A stretch of 64,000 nt of DNA, from the NCBI RefSeq assembly GCF_900163715.1, contig NZ_FWFF01000013.1, forward strand, positions 89,763 through 153,762. Reading direction: 5' to 3'. Positions within the stretch are counted from its first letter, which is position 1. Each line of letters opens with the position of its first letter. Position numbers and translations under genes: made by a program. Positions 52,419-61,218 of this stretch are shown piece after piece. This DNA is from Brevibacterium yomogidense (lineage in GTDB: Bacteria; Actinomycetota; Actinomycetes; Actinomycetales; Brevibacteriaceae). The notes beneath the pieces were generated by a model. That model searched no databases. It worked only from the letters and a program-made list of their open reading frames with translations, and had not been told where the DNA came from.

Positions 52419-54134
52419 TCATCCCATCAGCTCCGCGCGGAAGCGTGCCTTCTCCGACTCCGCATCGCTGAGCAGCTCCTCCGCGTGGGCGCGAGCGGAG
52501 GCGGAGCCGGACACACCCGCGAGCATCCGTGCGAGCTCCTCGGTGCGGTCCTCCCCGCCCAGCTCCCGCACGCCCGACACCGCTCCGGTCCCCTCGTCGG
52601 TCTTGCGGACGACGAGGTGGTGGTCGGCCCACGCCGCGACCTGCGGCAGATGTGTGACGACAATGACTTGTGAGCCCGATGCCAGTCGGGCGAGTCGTCG
52701 GCCGATCTCGACGGCCGCCGCTCCGCCTACCCCCGCGTCGACCTCGTCGAAGACGAAGGTGGGGAACCGCTCCGTCCGCGCGCGCACGACCTCGATCGCG
52801 AGCATGACGCGGGACAGTTCGCCGCCGGATGCGGTCTTCCCGATGTCCGCCGGCGCTGCGGCGGCATGCGAGCTGAAGAGCAGGCGCACGTCGTCCGCGC
52901 CGTGCGCGGCGGGGGTCGTCTCCGTGACCGCGAAGCTCAGGGACGCGTGGGGCATCGCCAGCGCCGCGAGCTCTCCTCCGACGGAGGTGGAGAACTCTTC
53001 GGCCGCACGGATGCGGACAGCGCGCAGTGCGACGGCGGCCTCGTCGAGCCGCGCCTGCGCCGCTGCCACGGTCGCGTCCATGTCGCCCAGGCTCGCCTCC
53101 GAGTTCTCGAGGTCGAGCAGCTCACCGCCGGCCTGCTCCTCGAATGCCAGGACCGCTGCGAGGTCCTCGCCGTACGCGTTCAGCGACGAGATCTCTGCGC
53201 GCCGCGCCTCGGCGTCCTCGAGCGACATCGCCTCGTCGTCGCCGAATCCTGCGAGGTACGACGAGAGGTCTGCTCCAGCATCCGCCATGCGGACCGACAC
53301 GTCCTCGAGCGATCGGGCCGCGTCCGTCAGCGAGCCGTCCACGGCCGCTGCGCGTGCCAGGGACTCCGAGGCCTGCGCGACGAGCGCAGTCGCGCTCTCC
53401 GCGTCGTCCCAATCACTGCCCATGATGAGATCGTGGGCGCGACCGGCAGCCTGCTGCAGCTCCTCGGCAGCACCCAGCCGTGCCGCGAGTGCCGCGAGCT
53501 CCTCGTCCTCGCCCTCGGTGGGACGGACCCCGTCGATCGTCTCGAGCGCATTCCGCAGGAAGTCCATCCGCGCCGCGCGCTCGGATCGGGTGCTCTCGAG
53601 TCTGCGCTGCTCGTCGGAGAGTCGTCGGTGCTCGGCGAATGCCTCCGCGTACTCGGCGCGGGCAGCGGCTCCGTCCTCGCCGGTCAGCGCGTCGAGCAGC
53701 TCCCGCTGCTGGGCCTGTGCCCGGAGGGTGAGCTGCTCCGACTGCCCGTGCATGCTCACCAGCTCCTGCCCCACGTCGCGGAGCACGCCGGCGGGCACCG
53801 TCCGACCACCGGCGGTGGCGCGGGCACGGCCCTCGCGCGGCAGGATCCTCGTGAGGACGGCCTCGTCATCGGCGTCTCCGCCGGCCTCGACGATCCGTTC
53901 GGCAGCGGTGCCGCCGTCCTGCGGCAGGGCGAAGACTCCCTCGACGACCGCACGATCCGCATCACGGCGCACGGTCGACGCGTCCGCACGGGCTCCGGTG
54001 AGCAGATCCAGAGCGGTGACGAACATGGTCTTCCCGGCGCCGGTCTCACCCGTCACCGCTGTGAGTCCGGCACCCAGGTCGATGTGGGCGGAGGTGATGA
54101 CTCCCAGGTTCTCGATGCCGATCGACGAGATCAT
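52419..54134 (-). CDS. recN: DNA repair protein RecN
   Basis: A 571-residue SMC-like ATPase for double-strand break repair. Walker A is GETGAGKTMFV; the start ISSIGIENLGVITSAHIDLG is typical. Two coiled-coil arms flank the centre, and the C-terminal signature GGELSRVMLAIEVV, Walker B TFVFDEVDAGVGG and QVIVVTHLPQVAAWAD are intact. The ATG at 54134 overlaps the nadK stop (ATGA) with AGGGGAG upstream. No LexA box was searched out with confidence. Confidence 0.96.
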   Translation of the reverse strand: MISSIGIENLGVITSAHIDLGAGLTAVTGETGAGKTMFVTALDLLTGARADASTVRRDADRAVVEGVFALPQDGGTAAERIVEAGGDADDEAVLTRILPREGRARATAGGRTVPAGVLRDVGQELVSMHGQSEQLTLRAQAQQRELLDALTGEDGAAARAEYAEAFAEHRRLSDEQRRLESTRSERAARMDFLRNALETIDGVRPTEGEDEELAALAARLGAAEELQQAAGRAHDLIMGSDWDDAESATALVAQASESLARAAAVDGSLTDAARSLEDVSVRMADAGADLSSYLAGFGDDEAMSLEDAEARRAEISSLNAYGEDLAAVLAFEEQAGGELLDLENSEASLGDMDATVAAAQARLDEAAVALRAVRIRAAEEFSTSVGGELAALAMPHASLSFAVTETTPAAHGADDVRLLFSSHAAAAPADIGKTASGGELSRVMLAIEVVRARTERFPTFVFDEVDAGVGGAAAVEIGRRLARLASGSQVIVVTHLPQVAAWADHHLVVRKTDEGTGAVSGVRELGGEDRTEELARMLAGVSGSASARAHAEELLSDAESEKARFRAELMG

Positions 54135-55057
54135 GTCGTCTCCCCTGCCGGGCCCCTCCAGCCGTCCACGGGGAGCTGGAACTTCCGCACGAGGCGGTCG
54201 GAGAAGGGTCCTCGCTGCATGCGCGCGAGCGTGAGCGGCTGTGCGGAGCGGCAGGCCTCGATGTGTGCGCCGCTGGGCAGGTCGAGCTCGACCCGACCGT
54301 CGCACCAGAGCACGGCCGTGTCACCGGGGTGGCGCGCCACGTGCTCGACGGCGATGACGGACGACGGTCCGGTCACGAGCGGCTTCGCGAAGAGCGCGTG
54401 CGCACTGATCGGAACCATCAGGAGCGCTTCGACGTCCGGCCAGACGATCGGACCGCCCGCGGAGAACGCATACGCGGTCGAGCCGGTCGGGGTGGCGAGG
54501 ATCGCCCCGTCGCACCCGAACGTGGAGACGGGACGGTCGTCGATGCCGATGCTGAGCTCGATCATCTGCGTGCCCGGCCCCTTCTCCACCGTCGCCTCGT
54601 TGAGCGCCCAGGCGCGATGCACGATCTCGCCGTCCACGCGGACGGTGATGTCGAGGCTCATGCGCTGCTCGATGTCGTAGTCGCGGGCGACGGCGCGCCG
54701 GACCGTCTCCTCCATGTCCGCGGATTCGCTCTCCGCGAGGAATCCCACGTGACCCAGGTTGATCCCCATGACGGGCACGTCGAACGAGTGGAAGCGCTCA
54801 GCCGCGCGCAGGATCGTCCCGTCGCCGCCCAGCACCATGACGAGTTCGCAGTCGGCCGCTGCGTCCGACAGCGCGGAGTCCTCGACGATGTCGGTCCCGT
54901 TCGGGTGGGCGTCGCCGTACGAGGACAGCGCGTCGTGTGCGGACCGCGACATCACGGGGACGATGCCGTTCTCCACGAGAGCGGCGCACACCAGTTCAGC
55001 GGCTTTGCGGGCGTTCTCACGACGGGGGTGGAGGTCGATCATCATCCGTCTTGTCAC
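54131..55057 (-). CDS. nadK: NAD kinase
   Basis: Phosphorylates NAD to NADP. The nucleotide motif is VMVLGGDGTILRAAERF, followed by GINLGHVGFLAE and the diagnostic ATPTGSTAYAFSAGGPI. GTG start at 55057 overlapping the tlyA stop; ATG codons 4-5 residues in are alternatives. 308 residues. Order tlyA-nadK-recN is that of mycobacteria. Confidence 0.96.
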   Translation of the reverse strand: MTRRMMIDLHPRRENARKAAELVCAALVENGIVPVMSRSAHDALSSYGDAHPNGTDIVEDSALSDAAADCELVMVLGGDGTILRAAERFHSFDVPVMGINLGHVGFLAESESADMEETVRRAVARDYDIEQRMSLDITVRVDGEIVHRAWALNEATVEKGPGTQMIELSIGIDDRPVSTFGCDGAILATPTGSTAYAFSAGGPIVWPDVEALLMVPISAHALFAKPLVTGPSSVIAVEHVARHPGDTAVLWCDGRVELDLPSGAHIEACRSAQPLTLARMQRGPFSDRLVRKFQLPVDGWRGPAGETT

Positions 55058-55965
55058 GGGGCCTCCTCCGGCGCGGTTGCAGGGTCGTGGTCAGCACGTC
55101 CGCTGGGGTCTGTGCCGCGTTCCACGGTAGCCGATGCTACAGCGCAGACGCCCGCGGCCGACGAGGCGGGGCCGGTGGGGACGTGTGCTCGGGCGAGCAC
55201 GAAGTGCTCCACATTGCCGGCGGGACCCGGCAGTCGGGACTGCGCGGTCCCGCAGATCCTCACTCCCGCCGCCGTGAGCGCGGTGCTGACCCTCTCGAGC
55301 GCGCGCACCCGGTCCTCGGCTTCTGTCACGACACCGTGCTTGTCGAGGGCAGACCGGTCCAGTTCGAACTGGGGCTTCACCATGAGCAGGAGCAGCGCTC
55401 CGTCGCGGGCGACGGACAGCAGCGCATCGATCACGAGCGTCAGGGAGATGAATGAGAGGTCGGCGACGACGAGGTCCACTGTCCCGTCCGCGTGGAACGG
55501 AGGCGACGGCGCGGCGGTGAGATCCGTCCGGTCGAGCGTCCGGACGTTGGTCCCGGGCAGATCGTGCACGCGGTCGTCGCCCGCGATCCGCGCGACGAGC
55601 TGTCCGTGGCCCACATCGACCGCGTGGACGGCCACTGCGCCGTGCTCCAGCAGCACTTGGGTGAAGCCTCCCGTGGAGGCTCCCGCGTCGAGGCACACCG
55701 CTCCGCGCACCGCGGGGGCGGCGCCCATGTCCTCCAGTGCTCCCAGGAGCTTGTGCGCGCTGCGCGCCACCCAGTGCTCCGGCGAGTCGACCGTGATGTG
55801 GGAGTCCACCGCGATGGAGGCGGACGGCCGCGTGACGACTCCGCCATCGACCGTCACCCGCCCTGCGCGGATCTCCCGAGCCGCGCGGTTCCGGGAGTCG
55901 ACGAGCCCGAGGCCCACGAGCACGGTGTCGAGTCTGCCGGCGGTGTGCGCACGCGCTGACGGCAC
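55054..55965 (-). CDS. tlyA: TlyA family rRNA 2'-O-methyltransferase
   Basis: A 303-residue protein with an N-terminal S4 domain (LVDSRNRAAREIRAGRVTVD) and a class I SAM methyltransferase domain (CLDAGASTGGFTQVLLEHGA). The 2'-O-methyltransferase KDK triad appears in ARSAHKLLGALE, VVADLSFISL and LMVKPQFEL. Mycobacterial TlyA methylates 16S C1409 and 23S C1920 and gives capreomycin sensitivity. The GTG start at 55965 lies 1 nt after the preceding small gene. The protein ends in a Pro/Ala/Asp-rich tail. Confidence 0.93.
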   Translation of the reverse strand: MPSARAHTAGRLDTVLVGLGLVDSRNRAAREIRAGRVTVDGGVVTRPSASIAVDSHITVDSPEHWVARSAHKLLGALEDMGAAPAVRGAVCLDAGASTGGFTQVLLEHGAVAVHAVDVGHGQLVARIAGDDRVHDLPGTNVRTLDRTDLTAAPSPPFHADGTVDLVVADLSFISLTLVIDALLSVARDGALLLLMVKPQFELDRSALDKHGVVTEAEDRVRALERVSTALTAAGVRICGTAQSRLPGPAGNVEHFVLARAHVPTGPASSAAGVCAVASATVERGTDPSGRADHDPATAPEEAP

Positions 55966-55966
55966 G

Positions 55967-56122
55967 TCAGAGCGCCTCGAGTGCGTCTTCGAGGCGGGAC
56001 AGGAGTGCGTGGGCCCTATCGCTCCGCTCCTCCGGCGCGCACTCGTCGAGGTCGGTGAGCGCGTCCTCCCACTGGCGGACCGGCACTCCGCCGCCCGGTG
56101 TGGGCATCGGATCACCGCTCAT
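55967..56122 (-). CDS. Small conserved-position protein (51 aa)
   Basis: A 51-residue acidic protein whose ATG overlaps the HAD phosphatase stop (ATGA) and whose stop lies 1 nt before the tlyA start. The sequence has a Gly/Pro-rich start and a predicted helical C-terminus (RAHALLSRLEDALEAL). Mycobacteria also carry a short hypothetical gene at this spot (Rv1693, between Rv1692 and tlyA). Position, size and tight coupling support it as real; function is unknown. Confidence 0.75.
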   Translation of the reverse strand: MSGDPMPTPGGGVPVRQWEDALTDLDECAPEERSDRAHALLSRLEDALEAL

Positions 56123-56925
56123 GGCAGTCGCCGCGGTGAACCGCCCGGCAGCAGTGCGGTGAGGTCGTCGAGGAGGTAGTCCGGCCGGTGCTCGAGCGGC
56201 GCGGCCAGCGCGTCGGCCTCGCGGTGGACCCCTGTGAGGACGAGGCCAGAGGGAAAGCCGGCGGCGCGCGCGCCTGCGATGTCCGTCTCCAGCCGGTCGC
56301 CCACCATGAGGGGGCGGTCGGCGCCCAGGGCGCGCACTCCCGCGTCCATCATCGTCTGCGACGGCTTGCCCGTCACGATGGGAGTGGCCCCGGTCGTATC
56401 GGCGATGACCCTGACGAACGCGCCGTTCCCCGGAAGCTCGCCGTGCTCGGTGGGGAAGGTGCGGTCCAGATTGGTCGCCCACCACCGGGCTCCGGATCGG
56501 ACAGCGCGACATGCGTCCGCGATCTGCAGCCACCCGAGGTCCGGGGAGAATCCCTGGACGACCGCTGCGGGGTCGTCGCTCGCCGTGTCCACGACGCGCA
56601 TCCCCTCCGCCTCCACCTGATCGGCGAGTGCGTCGGACCCGACGACCAGGACGGGAGACCCGGCGGACAGCGTCAGTGCCAGCTCACGCGCCGCGACGAT
56701 CGCGGAGGTGAGGACCTGGTCGGGCCTCGCGTCCACGCCGAACGAGCTGATGTGCTCCGCCACCTCATCCGCTGATCGCGACGCGTTGTTGGTGAGGAAC
56801 ACCACCGGGATCCCCGCTTCTGCGAGTCCGGTGAGCGCCTCCGCCGCGCCCGGCACGGCCGTACGGCCCGTGTAGACGCATCCGTCCAGATCGAGGAGCA
56901 GTCCGTCGAAGTCGATCGATTCCAT
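56119..56925 (-). CDS. HAD family phosphatase (NagD/phosphoglycolate-phosphatase type)
   Basis: A 268-residue HAD-IIA hydrolase. Motif I LLLDLDGCVYTG with the nucleophilic Asp, motif II VVFLTNNAS, the Lys in IVTGKPSQTMMDA and motif IV LMVGDRLETDIAGARAAG are all present. Mycobacterial Rv1692 at the same locus was shown to be a glycerol-3-phosphate phosphatase, so that activity is a fair guess. The ATG at 56925 has GGAG 5 nt upstream. Confidence 0.92.
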   Translation of the reverse strand: MESIDFDGLLLDLDGCVYTGRTAVPGAAEALTGLAEAGIPVVFLTNNASRSADEVAEHISSFGVDARPDQVLTSAIVAARELALTLSAGSPVLVVGSDALADQVEAEGMRVVDTASDDPAAVVQGFSPDLGWLQIADACRAVRSGARWWATNLDRTFPTEHGELPGNGAFVRVIADTTGATPIVTGKPSQTMMDAGVRALGADRPLMVGDRLETDIAGARAAGFPSGLVLTGVHREADALAAPLEHRPDYLLDDLTALLPGGSPRRLP

Positions 56926-56938
56926 CAGTGCTCCGGTC

Positions 56939-58804
56939 TCAGAGGTCGAAGAGGGGCTCGGTGAGCTCCTCGTAGTCATCCGGTGCAGACTCCTGCACCG
57001 GCTCCTTCTTCGGCGGCTCCTCCTTCTGCTTCGGCTCCGCGTCGGCCAGGATCTCGTCGAGCTCGTCGACCGTCTCCGCGGGGAACTCTGCGTCGACGGT
57101 GCTCATCGACGCGTCACGATCACCCTCGCCAGCCGGTTCGGCAGGCCGGTCCGCGACGGCATGCTCGTCAGCGGTGGTGTCGACCTCGACCTCGGCAGCC
57201 GACTCGGCTTCGGCGGCCGGCTCGACTGCGGATGCGACCGGGGCCTCGGCTGTGGGCTCGGTGGTCGGCTCGCTTGTGGGCTCGGCTGTCGGCTCGGCTG
57301 AGGACTCCGCTGAGGCCGATCCGTCTTCCTGCTCAGACTCTTCATCCGGATCTTCATCCGGCAGCTCGAGCTCCTCGAGCGTGACGATCTCCACGTTCGC
57401 GTTCGGGTCGGGATCCTCGTCGCCGAACAGTGTGCCCGTCGCCTTGGCCGTGCGCCGTGCGAGCTCCTCGTAGCGACCGGCGAGGTCCGCGTCACCCTGC
57501 AGTCGGATGACATCGGAGTACACCGACAGGAGCCGCACGAGCGTTCCGTTCGCGTTGCCCGCGAAGTTCCTGGTCTCGAGGAGCGCCCGAGCCTCGGCCA
57601 CCTCGCCGCGATCCATGTGCGCACCCGCCGCGACCATGAGCAGCTCGGTGTACAGGTCATGGCCGAGTGCCTCCTCCGAGGCCTCGGAGAAGATCTCCAG
57701 CGCCTTCTGCGGACGACCGCGACCGCGCTCGGCATCCGCGATGAGCGGCAGGTTGTCGTCTGATCCGGAGATCCTCCGATGGGTCCGCAGCTCACGCAGC
57801 GCCTCTTCGAAGCGGTCCGTGTGATAGGCGACGATCCCCGCGGCCTCCCGGACTCCGGCCACACGGCTGCCGCGAACGGCGGCCGTCTGCGCGTGGGCGA
57901 ATGCCGCCTCCGGATCGGTGCCGATCAGCTCGCTCGCGGCGACGAGGTGCTGTGCGACGAGCTCCGCGTTGTCCTTCGAGAGCGGACGCAGCTGGGAGCG
58001 GATCTCCTTCGGCAGCTCACTGCCGGTGATCCCTTCGGGGATGGGCGGGCCCTGTGGGAACTTGGGACGGTCGTCCCCGCGGTCTGCAGGGCGTCCACGA
58101 TCTGCAGGGCGTCCGCGACCTCTGGGATCCTCGCGCCGGCGGTCACCGCGACCGTCCTGTCGGCGGTCGTCGAAGCGTCGACGCTCTCCCCGCTCGTCAC
58201 GGCGGGGTCCTCGGTCATCGCGACGACCGTCGAAGCGGGAACCGCCCCGCTCATCACGGCGGTCGCCCCCGGGACGCCCGTCACGACGTGGTCGTCCGTC
58301 GTCTCGGCGGGGACCGCGGTTCTCCCACGGGCGGCCGTCACGACGGTCGCCGCGGGCGCCGTCCTCACGGCGGCGGGCACCGCCGTCCCCTGAGGTCCGG
58401 TCGGGTCGCGAGGTCCGGTCAGTGCGACGATCGTCGTCACGGCGGCGGTCACCCGTGCTGCGGCCACGGCCGGAGTCATCGCTGCGGCGATCGCCACCGG
58501 GACGGCCGCTGCCGTTCGAACGGCCGCGATCGTCGCGGTCGTTCCACCGGCTGCGTCCGGGACGGTCGTCACGGCGGCCCTGCCCGCGATCGTCGCGGCC
58601 GCGTTCGTCGCGGCGATCACCACGGCCGTCGTCGCGGCCACGGTCGCTGCGCGGACGGTCGTGACGCGGACGGTCGTCGCGGGAGCGATCGCCTCGTGCG
58701 GTGCCCTCGCGTCCCTGAGCGCCTCGCCCGCGTCCCGCTCCGCGCGGTCCTCCGCGTCGGTCGTCGCGGCGCGCGCCGTCGTTCGTGTCGTCTGCCTCAG
58801 CCAT
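56939..58804 (-). CDS. TPR protein with long Arg/Asp/Gly-rich N-terminus
   Basis: A 621-residue protein in three parts. Residues 1-250 are a highly charged Arg/Asp/Gly-rich disordered segment with many RDDR, GDRR and RGR units. Residues 255-430 are a helical TPR-like region starting LPKEIRSQLRPLSKDNAELV, the part shared with actinobacterial proteins at this locus (Rv1691-like). Residues 430-621 are acidic, with Glu-Pro-Thr repeats (EPTAEPTSEPTTEPTAE). Start at 58804 preferred, with GAGG 6 nt upstream; an ATG at 58810 has no room. It heads the long operon to recN and beyond. RNA binding or condensate formation is suggested by the composition only. Confidence 0.82.
   Translation of the reverse strand: MAEADDTNDGARRDDRRGGPRGAGRGRGAQGREGTARGDRSRDDRPRHDRPRSDRGRDDGRGDRRDERGRDDRGQGRRDDRPGRSRWNDRDDRGRSNGSGRPGGDRRSDDSGRGRSTGDRRRDDDRRTDRTSRPDRTSGDGGARRREDGARGDRRDGRPWENRGPRRDDGRPRRDGRPGGDRRDERGGSRFDGRRDDRGPRRDERGERRRFDDRRQDGRGDRRREDPRGRGRPADRGRPADRGDDRPKFPQGPPIPEGITGSELPKEIRSQLRPLSKDNAELVAQHLVAASELIGTDPEAAFAHAQTAAVRGSRVAGVREAAGIVAYHTDRFEEALRELRTHRRISGSDDNLPLIADAERGRGRPQKALEIFSEASEEALGHDLYTELLMVAAGAHMDRGEVAEARALLETRNFAGNANGTLVRLLSVYSDVIRLQGDADLAGRYEELARRTAKATGTLFGDEDPDPNANVEIVTLEELELPDEDPDEESEQEDGSASAESSAEPTAEPTSEPTTEPTAEAPVASAVEPAAEAESAAEVEVDTTADEHAVADRPAEPAGEGDRDASMSTVDAEFPAETVDELDEILADAEPKQKEEPPKKEPVQESAPDDYEELTEPLFDL
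58060..58780 (-). repeat. Coding low-complexity repeat (Arg/Asp/Gly codons)
   Basis: Irregular short repeats of CGxGAC/GGxCGx type encode the disordered N-terminus of the TPR protein. The skewed composition leaves long spurious open frames on the other strand. Such tracts are prone to length variation between strains. Confidence 0.7.
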
Positions 58805-58887
58805 CGCCATCCTCGGTCGTCACTATTCAGTTCCGCGCCGCGGTGCAGCGCCCTGGCTCCGTCTGACCGGGCCGAACATCGTCACTC

Positions 58888-58909
58888 ATTCTACCGTGGC
58901 CGGCCACGG
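58888..58909 (-). promoter_or_regulatory. -10 box TAGAAT joined to a 16-nt perfect palindrome
   Basis: Reading the minus strand, TAGAAT (complement of 58888-58893) lies about 85 nt before the TPR gene. Immediately upstream is CCGTGGCCGGCCACGG (58894-58909), a perfect palindrome that would fill the promoter spacer. No TTGACA-like -35 was found at the right distance, as in activator-dependent promoters. Confidence 0.45.
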
Positions 58910-59061
58910 CGCGAGGGAAGCCGGAGTTCATCTTCCTCACATCTGGTGCTCATCTGTCCTCAGCCTTCTGCTCGCCGCCAGTCCATACCGTCGTCGCGGT
59001 CGTGCCTGCGCTTTCATCCGCCCGCAGGCTCAATACCCACAGAAGTATCCGGAAGGACACC

Positions 59062-61095
59062 ATGCATCGCATGCTCGCAGCGGCCTCGGCCGGGTCGCTC
59101 CTCGCGCTCGCCGTCGTCGCCCCCGCATCCGCCACCGTCGTCGTCGACGAACCCATCGTGCATTCCGCGGCCGACCCGTCGCTCGCGATCGCTCCGATCG
59201 GGACCCATGCGACGGGGACGTTCGACGAATCCGCCGCGGAGATCGTCGCCCACTACGCCGCCGCAGACCGCACACTCGTCGTCAACGCGCAGCAGGGCGT
59301 CATCGATGTGATCGACGCGTCGGACCCTGCGAACCCCGAACGCGAGACGCAGATCGAAGCTGCGGGGACCCCCGTCGCCGATGGGGCGGCGATACCGTCC
59401 GGCTCCGTGGCCAACTCGGTCGCCGTCCGCACCGACGGTCTCGCCGTCGTCGCTGTCGAAGCGCCGGAGAAGACCGATCCGGGCTGGCTGATGTTCGTGG
59501 ATGTGACGGGCGATGAGCCCGTCTCCCTCGGCGCGATCACGGTCGGCGCGCTGCCCGATTCGGTCGTCCTCTCCCCCGACGGCCACCACGCGGTCGTGGC
59601 GAATGAGGGTGAGCCCGCGGAGGACTACTCCGTGGATCCGGAGGGGTCCGTCGGCGTCGTCGCTCTGCCCGACTCTGTGGCTGCGGCGACCCAGGCCGAC
59701 TACCGCACTGCCGATTTCCACGCATTCGAAGGCGGCGCGCTGTCTGAGGAGGTCCGCATCTACGGCGGCCGCGAGGACGCGGGCACCGGCACTCCGGAGC
59801 GTCCCGTGTCGGAGAACCTCGAGCCCGAGTACAGCGCGGTGATCGGCGGGCGTGCCTATACGACCCTCCAGGAGAACAACGCCGTGGCGATCACTGATCT
59901 TGCGACCGCCACCGTCGAGGACATCGTGCCGCTCGAGACGACCGACCTGCGGGATGTCGCCTTCGACGTCTCCGATCGCGATGATGCGATCGATCCGGCG
60001 AACTGGCCGGTCACGGCGTTCCGCGCACCTGACACCATCGAGGCCGTCGAGATCGCCGGCGAACCGCACCTCGTGACGGCGAACGAGGGCGACCTGCGTG
60101 ATTGGGACGCCTTCAGCGAGGAGTCGCGGGTCAAGGACTTCGGCAGCGACGGAGTGCCCCCACTGTGCGACACGGTCGCGTCGGACACGGGGATGACCCT
60201 CGAGGAGCTCACCGCCGATGAGAACCTGGGTCGGCTCACGGCCACCACGGCAGATGGTCTGTCCGCCGAGGAGGACTGCTACGACGAGATCCATGTGAGC
60301 GGATCCCGTTCGTTCTCGGTGCTCGACGCCGACGGAGCGGAGGTGTTCGATTCGGGTTCACTGTTCGAGGAGATCACGGCAGAGGCGCATCCGGACTTCT
60401 TCAACTCGAACCATTCCGAGACGAACTTCGATGGGCGCTCCGACGACAAGGGCCCGGAACCGGAGGCCATCGAGGTCGGCGCAGTCGGCGACCGGGCCTA
60501 CGCGTTCGTGGGCTTCGAGCGGGTGAGCGGGTTCGCCGCGGTGGACATCAGCGACCCGCACTCGCCCGACTTCGTGACGTACGTCAACAATCGCGACTTC
60601 TCCGTCTCTGGCGAGGATGAGCCTGAGCGCTTCGAGGAGGCCGGAGACCTGGGTCCTGAGTCGATCGAGTTCGTGCCCGGTGCCGATGCGCCGGCAGCTG
60701 CGGCCGGGTCGGGCACCGATGCGATGCTGATCGTCGGCAACGAGGTGTCGGGGACGACGACCTACTACACGGTCGAGGACCTGCTCGCTGACGGCCCCAC
60801 AGAGGAGCCGTCGGGCGAACCGACTGATCAGCCCACGGACCAGCCGACTGCTGAGCCGACGGAGCAGCCGTCGGGCGAACCGTCAGAGCAGCCATCGGAC
60901 GAGCCGTCCACAGACCCGACCGACGCGCCTGATGAGGGCGAGGACGGCGAGGACGATCAGCGCGACGAGGCGCGTGACGACGACGAGGGCAGCCTGCCTC
61001 GCACCGGCGCGTCCGTCGCAGCCGCGCTGGGCGCGGCGGCACTGCTCGTCGGGATCGGCATCGCTGCGACAGTCATGGCACGTCGCCGCAGCTGA
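59062..61095 (+). CDS. LPXTG-anchored 'choice-of-anchor I' surface protein
   Basis: A 677-residue secreted protein. A signal peptide (about residues 1-26, LLALAVVAPASA) is followed by a long beta-propeller-like ectodomain with the family pattern GALPDSVVLSPDGHHAVVAN-EGEP, LVTANEGDLRDWDAF and GPEPEAIEVGAVGDRAYAFV. Residues 575-640 are a Glu/Pro/Thr/Ser/Gln wall-spanning stalk, followed by acidic Asp/Glu. The sorting signal is SLPRTG, a hydrophobic helix and the basic ARRRS tail, so sortase anchoring is expected. ATG 59062 has GGAAGG 5 nt upstream. Relatives occur next to phosphatase or nuclease domains; the function is unknown. Confidence 0.88.
   Translation: MHRMLAAASAGSLLALAVVAPASATVVVDEPIVHSAADPSLAIAPIGTHATGTFDESAAEIVAHYAAADRTLVVNAQQGVIDVIDASDPANPERETQIEAAGTPVADGAAIPSGSVANSVAVRTDGLAVVAVEAPEKTDPGWLMFVDVTGDEPVSLGAITVGALPDSVVLSPDGHHAVVANEGEPAEDYSVDPEGSVGVVALPDSVAAATQADYRTADFHAFEGGALSEEVRIYGGREDAGTGTPERPVSENLEPEYSAVIGGRAYTTLQENNAVAITDLATATVEDIVPLETTDLRDVAFDVSDRDDAIDPANWPVTAFRAPDTIEAVEIAGEPHLVTANEGDLRDWDAFSEESRVKDFGSDGVPPLCDTVASDTGMTLEELTADENLGRLTATTADGLSAEEDCYDEIHVSGSRSFSVLDADGAEVFDSGSLFEEITAEAHPDFFNSNHSETNFDGRSDDKGPEPEAIEVGAVGDRAYAFVGFERVSGFAAVDISDPHSPDFVTYVNNRDFSVSGEDEPERFEEAGDLGPESIEFVPGADAPAAAAGSGTDAMLIVGNEVSGTTTYYTVEDLLADGPTEEPSGEPTDQPTDQPTAEPTEQPSGEPSEQPSDEPSTDPTDAPDEGEDGEDDQRDEARDDDEGSLPRTGASVAAALGAAALLVGIGIAATVMARRRS
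60796..60935 (+). repeat. Glu/Pro/Thr/Gln stalk repeat
   Basis: Tandem degenerate units encode EPSGEPTDQPTDQPTAEPTE-like sequence; the units GAGCCGTCGGGCGAACCG and GAGCAGCCGTCGGGCGAACC recur. They form the wall-spanning stalk of the LPXTG protein, and the region may vary in length between strains. Confidence 0.7.
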
Positions 61096-61106
61096 GACGC
61101 GTGTCA

Positions 61107-61137
61107 GAGGGGGAGGCTGCACTGCGGTCTCCCCCTC
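61107..61137 (+). terminator. Hairpin after the LPXTG protein gene
   Basis: GAGGGGGAG (61107-61115) and CTCCCCCTC (61129-61137) are perfect 9-bp arms around a 13-nt loop, starting 11 nt after the stop codon. No T-run follows. Confidence 0.75.
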
Positions 61138-61218
61138 CGGTACGTTGGACGCACTGCGTCTGATGACCGCTGACGCGGGATGCAGACGTACATCACTCAC
61201 GCGGAAGGGCACTGCACG

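Noticed and set aside
57779..58866. Several long open frames opposite the Arg/Asp-rich part of the TPR gene
   Set aside because: They are mirror translations of a low-complexity coding repeat.
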